DNA from: Rhodobacter sp.
Lineage (GTDB): Bacteria > Pseudomonadota > Alphaproteobacteria > Rhodobacterales > Rhodobacteraceae
Direction of reading: 5' to 3'
DNA length: 29,794 nt
Assembly (NCBI GenBank): GCA_013824055.1
Contig: PNNE01000103.1
Span: forward strand, 1-29,794
Shown: piece after piece, positions 23,854 through 29,794 of the stretch
How the letters are laid out: the number at the start of each line of letters is the position of its first letter
Position numbering within the stretch: position 1 is the first letter of the stretch
Program-made: the position numbers and the translations under genes
The notes under the pieces: model-generated
What the model was told of the DNA's origin: nothing
Database searches by the model: none
What the model saw: only the letters and a program-made list of their open reading frames with translations

Positions 23854-24524
23854 ACGCCGATCCGCAACCCGTTGAAGCCATCGACACCGACCCGCCTGTC
23901 CAGCGTGGGCCGCGCCTCTCGCCGCAGGGCGCGGTGATCCACCCCGGCTGCGTCATCGTCAATTCGACCTTCGCCCCCTGGACCGAGGTCGGCGAGGGCT
24001 CCCGCGTTCTCAACTCCACTTTCGAGGCCTACGCCTACTGCGACCGCCTGTCGGACATCGCGAACACCACCGTCGGAAAGTTCGCCAACATCGCGGCGAT
24101 GACGCGGGTGGGCCCGACCGACCACCCGATGGCCAATGCAAGCCTGCACCACTTCCTCTACCGGTCCTCGTACTACTGGGACGACATCCCCGACGACGCC
24201 GACTTCATGGCTCACCGCGCCAGCCGCCGCACGGTGATCGGTCCCGATACCTGGCTTGGTCACGGTGTCATCGTGAAGCCCGAGGTCACGATCGGTGCGG
24301 GCGCAGTCATCGCTTCGGGCGCGGTCGTCACCAGGGACGTGCCGCCCTACATGATCATGGCCGGCCTGCCTGCCCAACCGCTCCGCCCCCGGTTCGCCCC
24401 CGGTATCGCCGACCGCCTGCTGGCCCTGGCCTGGTGGGATTGGAGCCATGACCGCCTGCGCGCCGCAGTGTTCGACTTCCGCGCGCTCAAGGCCGAGGCA
24501 TTCCTGGAGAAGTATCAGGGCTGA
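23850..24524 (+). CDS. Phosphonate-associated hexapeptide-repeat acetyltransferase
   Basis: A 224-residue left-handed beta-helix acyltransferase. Hexapeptide repeats run through HPGCVIVNSTFAPWTEVGEG and later GPDTWLGHGVIVKPEVTIGA with AVIASGAVVTRDVPPYMIMAG; the residues between include a catalytic-type His in GPTDHPM. It matches the family of DapH/chloramphenicol-acetyltransferase-like proteins that recurs in phn operons; its substrate is unproven, perhaps an aminoalkylphosphonate, as for the unrelated PhnO. It ends by overlapping the convergent phnF by 10 bases. The start lacks its own ribosome binding site and is coupled to a 30-codon frame. Confidence 0.88.
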   Translation: MNADPQPVEAIDTDPPVQRGPRLSPQGAVIHPGCVIVNSTFAPWTEVGEGSRVLNSTFEAYAYCDRLSDIANTTVGKFANIAAMTRVGPTDHPMANASLHHFLYRSSYYWDDIPDDADFMAHRASRRTVIGPDTWLGHGVIVKPEVTIGAGAVIASGAVVTRDVPPYMIMAGLPAQPLRPRFAPGIADRLLALAWWDWSHDRLRAAVFDFRALKAEAFLEKYQG

Positions 24525-25225
24525 TCCGCCACCGTCAGCGTGACCCGGTCCCCCGCGAACCAGGTCGTGCCCAGCTCGACGGGGCGTCCCATCGGGTCAA
24601 CGTTCACCGCCAGCGTCCGCATCACCGGCGCGCCGGGACGCACCGCCAGCGCCAGGGCAAGCACCGGATCCGCCAGCTGGGCCGTCAGCCGCGTTTCGGC
24701 CCGGGTATAGTCGGTCAGCCCCGAAGCCGCGAGCGACCGGGTGATCGACCCTGTCTCACGGGCCAGGGCCAGCAGGCCCGGAAACCGCTCTGCCGGAAAG
24801 ACCGACCGGAACACCGCGATCGGCTGCCCGTCCGCCAGCGAGACCCCCTCGACCACCTGCACCGCATCGCCCGCCTTCAGCCGCAGCGCCCGCGCCTCTT
24901 CGGCATCGCTTGGCCTGGTCTCGGTTCGGCTGATCCTGCGGGAGGGCGTCTGCCCGGCGGCCAGAACATTCTGGTGGAACCGGACGCGACGGCCCAGCGG
25001 ATAGTCGGTCGGCCGCTGCGCCACGAAGACGCCCGCCCCCTGCCGCGAATGAACCAGACCGCCTTCGGCCAGTGCGGCAAGCGCGTGGCGGACTGTGTGG
25101 CGGTTCACCCCGAACCGGGCCGCAAGTGCTGCCTCGGTCGGCAGGCGGTCGCCGGGGCGGTAGTGTCCCGCGGCAATCTCTTCGGTCAGCGTGCCCGCGA
25201 TGGCGGACCAGATGGCTTGCTTCAA
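24515..25225 (-). CDS. phnF: GntR-family phosphonate operon repressor PhnF
   Basis: A 236-residue regulator. The N-terminal winged helix (LTEEIAAGHYRPGDRLPTEA, then ARFGVNRHTVRHALAALAEGG) is followed by the UTRA ligand-binding domain of the HutC/FarR branch (KPTDY-like QRPTDYPLGRRVRFHQN). It matches PhnF, which represses phn genes in other bacteria. The only plausible start is TTG 25225, with AGGA upstream and an in-frame TGA just before it; the nearby ATG at 25241 is out of frame. The gene is divergent from phnG over 112 bases, where a repeat array (25292-25319) is the likely target. Confidence 0.92.
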   Translation of the reverse strand: MKQAIWSAIAGTLTEEIAAGHYRPGDRLPTEAALAARFGVNRHTVRHALAALAEGGLVHSRQGAGVFVAQRPTDYPLGRRVRFHQNVLAAGQTPSRRISRTETRPSDAEEARALRLKAGDAVQVVEGVSLADGQPIAVFRSVFPAERFPGLLALARETGSITRSLAASGLTDYTRAETRLTAQLADPVLALALAVRPGAPVMRTLAVNVDPMGRPVELGTTWFAGDRVTLTVADQP

Positions 25226-25266
25226 GATCTTGTCCTGTCATGAAAAATTCACAACTCTCCGGTTGG

Positions 25267-25288
25267 CCGTCAGCCGTCCGTCAGGTAG
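25267..25288 (+). promoter_or_regulatory. Two-unit PhoB-box-like repeat upstream of phnG
   Basis: CCGTCAG occurs at 25267-25273 and again at 25278-25284, exactly 11 bases apart, the PhoB spacing. TATAGT (25295-25300) lies where a Pho-promoter -10 would be. Alternatively TTGGCC (25263-25268), 17 bases and TAGTAT (25286-25291) form an ordinary promoter. Both readings point to rightward transcription into phnG. Confidence 0.5.
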
Positions 25289-25291
25289 TAT

Positions 25292-25319
25292 TTGTATAGT
25301 TGTATAGAAAGATAGACAA
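25292..25319. promoter_or_regulatory. Candidate PhnF operator array
   Basis: TTGTATAG is repeated head-to-tail at 25292-25299 and 25300-25307, and ATAGACAA at 25312-25319 is an imperfect inverted copy. The half-sites resemble the GTATAGAC-type targets of HutC/PhnF-family regulators. The array overlaps the likely phnG -10 region, well placed for repression of phnG and possibly of phnF itself. Confidence 0.55.
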
Positions 25320-25337
25320 CCCCCTCAACCTGTCGAG

Positions 25338-25787
25338 ATGACCATGACCGACGCTTCCTCTCTGGCCCGAAAGACCTGGATGGCCACGCTGGCCAAGGCC
25401 CCGGCGCGCCGGCTGGCCGCGCTGATGCCAGAGCTTCCGCCGCACAGCGTCCTGCGCCAGCCCGAGATTGGCGCGGTGATGGTGCGGGGCCGGGTCGGCG
25501 CGACGGGTGCCGCGTTCAACCTGGGCGAGATGACCGTGACCCGCGCTTCGGTCCGGCTGGCCTCGGGTGAGGTCGGACATGCCTGGGTGCAGGGCCGCGA
25601 CAGGGGCCACGCGCTGCGTGCGGCGGCGGTCGATGCGCTGATGCAGACCGGGGCGGCCGCCGACCTGACGTCCCGCGTGCTGACGCCGCTGCAGGCCGAA
25701 GCCGGGGCCGCCCGGTCGATCCGGGCCGGGAAGGCTGCGGGCACCAGGGTCGACTTCTTCACTCTGGTTCGCGGAGAGGACAAATGA
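25338..25787 (+). CDS. phnG: C-P lyase core subunit PhnG
   Basis: A 149-residue subunit of the PhnG2H2I2J2 core complex, which with PhnI transfers phosphonate to ribose of ATP. The family pattern is clear: WMATLAKAPARRLAALM, IGAVMVRGRVGATGAAFNLG, MTVTRASVRL and GHAWVQGRDRGHALRAAAVD. It is the first gene of the divergent operon. The start may be ATG 25338 or ATG 25344; GAGA upstream of the second slightly favours it. It overlaps phnH by ATGA. Confidence 0.95.
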   Translation: MTMTDASSLARKTWMATLAKAPARRLAALMPELPPHSVLRQPEIGAVMVRGRVGATGAAFNLGEMTVTRASVRLASGEVGHAWVQGRDRGHALRAAAVDALMQTGAAADLTSRVLTPLQAEAGAARSIRAGKAAGTRVDFFTLVRGEDK

Positions 25788-26359
25788 TCGCCGCATCCGA
25801 TGCCCTTGCGGGCGGCTTCACCGAGGCACCGCTCCAGTCCGCCCGCGCTTTCCGCGAAATTCTTGAGGCAATGGCGCGCCCCGGCACGATCCGGCGGGTG
25901 CAGGGGGCATCGCCGCCGCCGCCGCTTTCGGTTGCGGCGGGGGTGGCGCTTCTGGTCCTGACCGACCCGACGACGCGCCTGCATCTGGCCGGTCGCGCCG
26001 ACTGCGCCGACGTCCGCCACTGGGTCGCCTTCCACATCGGCGCGCCGCTTGCCGCTGCTGAAGACGCCGACTTTGCGGTCGGCACCTGGGACGCCCTGCA
26101 CCCGGTCAGCCGCTTCCGGATCGGCCAGCCCGACTATCCCGACCGGTCCGCCACGCTGATCGTCGAATGTGACCGGCTTGCGCCTCATGGCCCCGCCCTG
26201 ACCGGCCCGGGGATCGAGACGGCGACCTGGCTGAACCTGCCCGAAACCGCGGCCTTCCGCGCCAACCGGGCGCTGTTCCCGCTGGGCTTCGACACGCTTT
26301 TCACCGCCGGTGACCGCATCGCCGGCCTGCCACGGTCAACCCGTGTGGAGAATATCTGA
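25784..26359 (+). CDS. phnH: C-P lyase core subunit PhnH
   Basis: A 191-residue protein of the C-P lyase core. Characteristic stretches are FREILEAMARPGTIRRVQG (23-41), LTDPTTRLHLAG, GTWDALHPVSRFRIGQPDYP, GPGIETATWLNLP and FPLGFDTLFT. PhnH resembles PLP-type folds but binds no PLP; it contributes structurally to phosphonate transfer to ATP. Translation is coupled on both sides: ATGA with phnG, and TGATG at 26357-26361 into phnI. Confidence 0.95.
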   Translation: MIAASDALAGGFTEAPLQSARAFREILEAMARPGTIRRVQGASPPPPLSVAAGVALLVLTDPTTRLHLAGRADCADVRHWVAFHIGAPLAAAEDADFAVGTWDALHPVSRFRIGQPDYPDRSATLIVECDRLAPHGPALTGPGIETATWLNLPETAAFRANRALFPLGFDTLFTAGDRIAGLPRSTRVENI

Positions 26360-27483
26360 TGTATGTCGCCGTCAAGGGTGGCGAGCGCGCCATCGACAAT
26401 GCGCACCAGTGGCTTGCCGAGGAGCGCCGGGGCGATCCCGCGATCCCCGAACTCACCATCCCGCAGATCCGCGAGCAGATGAAGCTGGCGGTGAACCGGG
26501 TGATGGCCGAGGGCTCGCTCTACGACCCCGACCTGGCCGCGCTGGCGATCAAGCAGGCGCGCGGCGACCTGATCGAGGCGGTGTTCCTGATCCGCGCCTA
26601 CCGCACCACGCTGCCCCGGCTTGCGGCCTCGCGCCCGGTGGATACTGGCGCGATGGCGGTGGACCGGCGCATCTCGGCCACCTTCAAGGACCTGCCGGGC
26701 GGGCAGGTGCTGGGGCCGACCTTCGACTACACGCACCGCCTGCTGGACTTTGCGCTGATGGCCGAGGGCGACGCCCCCCTGCCGCAGGCCAGGCCAATCG
26801 AAGCGCCTCCCTCCCCCTTTGTGGGGGAGGGATGGGGTGGGGGGGCTCCGCGCATGCCGCATGTCACCGGCTTTCTCAACCGCGACGGCCTGATCGAGAC
26901 CGCCGAGCCAGGCGACGCCACGCCCCCCGACCTGACGCGCGAGCCGATGGAACTGCCCGCCGACCGCGCGCTGCGCCTGCAGGCGCTGACCCGGGGGGAC
27001 GAAGGCTTCGTCCTGTCGATGGCCTATTCCACCCAGCGCGGCTACGGGCGCACCCATGCTTTCGTGGGTGAGCTGCGGATCGGCACTGTCGCGGTCGAGG
27101 TCGACATCCCCGAGCTGGGCTTCGCTGTCGAGATCGGCGAGATCGAGCTGACCGAATGCGAGACGGTCAACCAGTTCAAAGGGTCGAAGACCGAACCGCC
27201 GCAGTTCACCCGCGGCTATGGCCTGGTCATGGGCCAATCCGAACGCAAGGCCATCGCGATGTCCCTCGTCGACCGCGCCCTGCGCTGGCAGGAACTGGGC
27301 GAAGACTTCACCGGCGCCCCCGCACAGGACGAGGAATTTGTGCTGATGCACTGCGACAACATCCAGGCCACCGGGTTTCTCGAACACATCAAGCTGCCGC
27401 ACTACGTCGACTTTCAGGCCGAACTGGAACTGGTCCGCAAGCTGCGCGCCGAGGTGCAGGCGATGCAGGAGGCGGCGGAATGA
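26359..27483 (+). CDS. phnI: C-P lyase core subunit PhnI, with in-frame palindromic insert
   Basis: A 374-residue catalytic subunit that releases adenine and joins phosphonate to the ribose C1 of ATP. Clear family parts include MYVAVKGGERAIDNAHQWLA, IPQIREQMKLAVNRVMAEGS, MAVDRRISATFKDLPGGQ, then MPHVTGFLNRDGLIE, SMAYSTQRGYGRTHAFVGEL and, near the end, EEFVLMHCDNIQATGFLEH. Between the conserved LDFALMAEG and MPHVTG lies PPSPFVGEGWGGG (150-162), encoded by a C-rich/G-rich palindrome that looks like a dispersed repeat carried in frame. The reading frame is intact, so the protein is probably functional, the insert sitting in a variable linker. Confidence 0.94.
   Translation: MYVAVKGGERAIDNAHQWLAEERRGDPAIPELTIPQIREQMKLAVNRVMAEGSLYDPDLAALAIKQARGDLIEAVFLIRAYRTTLPRLAASRPVDTGAMAVDRRISATFKDLPGGQVLGPTFDYTHRLLDFALMAEGDAPLPQARPIEAPPSPFVGEGWGGGAPRMPHVTGFLNRDGLIETAEPGDATPPDLTREPMELPADRALRLQALTRGDEGFVLSMAYSTQRGYGRTHAFVGELRIGTVAVEVDIPELGFAVEIGEIELTECETVNQFKGSKTEPPQFTRGYGLVMGQSERKAIAMSLVDRALRWQELGEDFTGAPAQDEEFVLMHCDNIQATGFLEHIKLPHYVDFQAELELVRKLRAEVQAMQEAAE
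26808..26845 (+). repeat. Palindromic G-rich element inside phnI
   Basis: TCCCTCCCCC (26808-26817) pairs perfectly with GGGGGAGGGA (26823-26832) around TTTGT. The right arm continues into GGGG T GGGGGGG, giving four G-runs on the coding strand (26823-26845). It resembles short intergenic palindromic repeats, yet it is open in the phnI frame. Confidence 0.7.
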
Positions 27484-28370
27484 CCGAACATCTGGAAGCC
27501 GGGGCTTACAATTTCGCCTATCTCGACGAACAGACCAAGCGGATGATCCGCCGCGCGATCCTGAAGGGCATCGCGGTGCCCGGCTACCAGGTCCCCTTCG
27601 CCAGCCGCGAGATGCCGATGCCTTACGGCTGGGGCACCGGCGGGGTGCAGGTGACGGCCGCCTGTCTGGTGCCCGAGGACCGGCTGAAGGTCATCGACCA
27701 GGGCGCGGACGACACCACGAACGCGGTCAGCATCCGCCGCTTCTTCCAGCGCACGGCGGGGGTCGCGGTCACGGAAGCCACGCCCGAGGCCACCGTGATC
27801 CAGACCCGCCACCGCATCCCCGAGACACCCCTGAAGCAGGGACAGATCCTGGTCTACCAGGTCCCGATCCCCGAACCCCTGCGCTTCCTTGAACCGCGCG
27901 AGACCGAGACGCGGAAGATGCACGAGCTGGAGGAATACGGGCTGATGCATGTGAAGCTGTACGAGGACATCGCGCGGCACGGCCAGATCGCGACCTCTTA
28001 CGCCTATCCGGTCCGCGTCGAGGGGCGCTATGTGATGGACCCCTCGCCGATCCCCAAGTTCGACAACCCCAAACTGTCGGGCAACCCGGCGATCCAGCTG
28101 TTCGGCGCGGGGCGCGAGCAGCGGATCTATGCGCTGCCCCCCTGGACCAAGGCCGAAAGCCTGGATTTCGACGACCACCCGTTCGAGACCTCGAAAGCGC
28201 CGCATGACTGCGATCTTTGCGGGGCAAAGGACAGCTACCTGGACGAGGTGATCACCGACGATGCGGGCGGGCGGATGTTCGTCTGTTCGGACACCGATTT
28301 CTGCGCCGGGCGCCGGGCACGGGGCATGAAGGGGCGGCTTTGGGCGCCCAAGCCGGAGGGCGTGGCATGA
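27480..28370 (+). CDS. phnJ: C-P lyase radical SAM enzyme PhnJ
   Basis: A 296-residue enzyme that cleaves the carbon-phosphorus bond, releasing the hydrocarbon and forming ribose 1,2-cyclic phosphate 5-phosphate. The iron-sulfur cysteines are Cys244, Cys247, Cys269 and Cys275, spaced C-x2-C-x21-C-x5-C as in E. coli PhnJ. The N-terminal AILKGIAVPGYQVPFASREM holds the glycine (about residue 30) that corresponds to the proposed glycyl-radical site. All catalytic elements look intact. It overlaps phnI and phnK as ATGA at both ends. Confidence 0.97.
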   Translation: MTEHLEAGAYNFAYLDEQTKRMIRRAILKGIAVPGYQVPFASREMPMPYGWGTGGVQVTAACLVPEDRLKVIDQGADDTTNAVSIRRFFQRTAGVAVTEATPEATVIQTRHRIPETPLKQGQILVYQVPIPEPLRFLEPRETETRKMHELEEYGLMHVKLYEDIARHGQIATSYAYPVRVEGRYVMDPSPIPKFDNPKLSGNPAIQLFGAGREQRIYALPPWTKAESLDFDDHPFETSKAPHDCDLCGAKDSYLDEVITDDAGGRMFVCSDTDFCAGRRARGMKGRLWAPKPEGVA

Positions 28371-29152
28371 CGCTGATGGAACCTGTGACGACCACGGATC
28401 AGCCGCTTCTCAAGGTCGAAAGCCTGACGAAACGCTATGGTCCCCGCATCGGCTGTGCGGATGTCAGCTTAGACCTCTACCCCGGCGAGGTCCTGGGGAT
28501 CGTCGGTGAAAGCGGCTCGGGCAAGTCGACGCTGCTGTCCTGCCTTGCGGGGCACCAGCGCGCGGACCTGGGCCGCATCAGCTATGACGGGCGCGATGTC
28601 CTTGCCATGACCGAGACCGACCGGCGGCGGTTGTCCCGCACCGACTGGGCCTATGTCCACCAGAACCCGCGCGACGGGCTGCGGATGGGCGTCAGCGCGG
28701 GCGGCAACGTCGGCGAGCGGCTGATGGCCGTCGGCGCGCGGCACTATGGCCAGATCCGCGGCAAGGCGGTGGACTGGCTGGGCCGGGTCGAGATCGCAGC
28801 GGACCGGGTGGACGACCGGCCCTCGGCCTTCTCGGGGGGCATGCAGCAGCGCTTGCAGATCGCGCGGAACCTGGTGACCGGGCCGCGGCTGGTGTTCATG
28901 GATGAACCGACCGGGGGGCTTGATGTCAGCGTTCAGGCGCGTCTGCTGGACCTGTTGCGCGGGCTGGTGCGCGACCTTGGCCTCAGCGTCATCATCGTGA
29001 CCCACGATCTGGCCGTGGTCCGCCTGCTGGCGCATCGGCTGATGGTGATGAAATCGGGCCGCGTGGTGGAACAGGGGCTGACCGACCAGGTGCTGGATGA
29101 TCCGCAGCACGCCTATACCCAGCTTCTCGTCTCTTCTGTCCTGCAGGTATGA
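28367..29152 (+). CDS. phnK: C-P lyase ABC-type ATPase PhnK
   Basis: A 261-residue ABC-ATPase that binds the C-P lyase core rather than a transporter. Walker A is GESGSGKST (47-55), signature FSGGMQQRLQIARN (155-168), Walker B LVFMDEP (175-181), and the H-loop VTHDLAV. In E. coli PhnK docks onto PhnJ, and with PhnL drives opening of the core. WAYVHQNPRDGLRMGVSAGG is characteristic of PhnK. It starts in the ATGA overlap with phnJ. Confidence 0.95.
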   Translation: MTLMEPVTTTDQPLLKVESLTKRYGPRIGCADVSLDLYPGEVLGIVGESGSGKSTLLSCLAGHQRADLGRISYDGRDVLAMTETDRRRLSRTDWAYVHQNPRDGLRMGVSAGGNVGERLMAVGARHYGQIRGKAVDWLGRVEIAADRVDDRPSAFSGGMQQRLQIARNLVTGPRLVFMDEPTGGLDVSVQARLLDLLRGLVRDLGLSVIIVTHDLAVVRLLAHRLMVMKSGRVVEQGLTDQVLDDPQHAYTQLLVSSVLQV

Positions 29153-29156
29153 ACCA

Positions 29157-29794
29157 ATGATCCGCCCCATGATCCAGATCGAGAACCTGGCCAAATCCTT
29201 TACCCTGCACAACCAGGGCGGCGCGGTCATCCCGGTGATGGCCGGGGCCGCCCTGACCGTGGCGCCCGGCGAATGCGTCGGCCTGACCGGCCAGTCGGGC
29301 GCGGGGAAATCCACGCTGATGCGGATGGTCTACGGCAACTACCTGACTGCCGGGGGCCGCCTGATCGTCGGGTCGCTCGACGTCGCCACCGCCGAGCCCC
29401 GCCAGATCATCGCGCTGCGCCGTCACACCCTGGGCTACGTCAGCCAGTTCCTGCGCGTCGTCCCCCGCGTCCCGACGCTGGACGTGGTGGCCGAGCCGCT
29501 TCTGGCGCTGGGCATCCCCGCCGAGGACGCTCGCGCCCGCGCCGCCAGCCTTCTTCGGCGCCTGAACATCCCGGAACGGCTGTGGTCCCTGTCGCCCACC
29601 ACCTTCTCGGGGGGCGAACAGCAGCGGGTCAACATCGCGCGCGGCTTTGCGCATGGCTATCCCGCGCTCTTGCTGGACGAGCCCACCGCCAGCCTGGACG
29701 CAGCCAACCGCGAGGTCGTGCTGACCCTGATCGAAGAGGCCAAGGCAGGTGGTGCGGCGATCCTGGGCATCTTCCACGACGAAGGCGCGCGGGC
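29157..29794 (+). CDS. phnL: C-P lyase ABC-type ATPase PhnL, cut by window end
   Basis: I translated this open frame by hand; 212 codons are visible and it continues past the right edge. Walker A is GQSGAGKST (45-53), then GYVSQFLRVVPRVPTLDVVA, the signature FSGGEQQRVNIARGF, Walker B LLLDEPTASLD and the H-loop region IFHDEGAR. These match PhnL, which binds PhnK on the C-P lyase core. ATG 29157 lies four bases after the phnK stop; an in-frame ATG four codons later is an alternative. Confidence 0.95.
   Translation, partial: MIRPMIQIENLAKSFTLHNQGGAVIPVMAGAALTVAPGECVGLTGQSGAGKSTLMRMVYGNYLTAGGRLIVGSLDVATAEPRQIIALRRHTLGYVSQFLRVVPRVPTLDVVAEPLLALGIPAEDARARAASLLRRLNIPERLWSLSPTTFSGGEQQRVNIARGFAHGYPALLLDEPTASLDAANREVVLTLIEEAKAGGAAILGIFHDEGAR

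Noticed and set aside
22302..24449. 715-codon antisense frame across phnE and the acetyltransferase
   Set aside because: It spans two real genes and an intergenic repeat on the other strand and shows no domain.
25235..25241. A perfect CTGTCAT heptamer near the phnF start
   Set aside because: No second heptamer occurs 11 bases to either side, so it is not a PhoB box by itself.

Overview
The window is GC-rich chromosomal DNA from an alphaproteobacterium, most likely of the Rhodobacterales (Rhodobacter/Paracoccus-like). The signs are a COQ9-family protein beside rpsU, the alphaproteobacterial cell-cycle regulator TrcR (DUF1013), a MutL that carries its own endonuclease motif, and the protein sequences overall. 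The genus cannot be fixed by eye. I see no tRNA, rRNA, CRISPR array, phage or insertion sequence, and no gene-free gap longer than about 240 bases.

Positions 1-14.1 kb are mostly housekeeping genes in short units. mutL and rmuC run leftward with a 4-base overlap. Next come a bicarbonate-transporter-like pair (sbtA, sbtB), a long acyl-CoA dehydrogenase, the tRNA threonylcarbamoyl-adenylate synthase gene, mscL, alanine dehydrogenase with a divergent Lrp/AsnC regulator, a TetR regulator, rpsU with a clear terminator, coq9, a quinone oxidoreductase, a secreted RNase T2 and trcR.

Positions 14.1-29.8 kb form a continuous phosphonate island in three blocks. Block A (14256-19535) is a tightly coupled operon: a PhnD-like binding protein, a PhnC-like ATPase, a PhnE-like permease, a SAM methyltransferase, PhnM and a PlsC-like acyltransferase. 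Block B (19622-24524) is phnC-phnD-phnE-phnE, followed by a 30-codon reading frame and a hexapeptide-repeat acetyltransferase of the phosphonate-associated family. Block C (25338 to the window end) is the carbon-phosphorus lyase operon phnGHIJKL, divergent from its likely repressor phnF. phnL runs off the end, and any phnN or second phnM would lie beyond it.

The blocks fit one pathway. Two ABC importers bring in phosphonates or related P compounds, PhnG-L form the C-P lyase core, and PhnM supplies the diphosphatase step. Repeats spaced like PhoB boxes (11-base period) lie upstream of block A (clear) and block C (shorter), with a degenerate set before block B, which suggests phosphate-starvation control. 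A repeat array in the phnF-phnG gap is a candidate PhnF operator.

The least explained parts are block A, whose methyltransferase and acyltransferase have no place in the textbook C-P lyase pathway, and a G-rich palindromic element carried in frame inside phnI.
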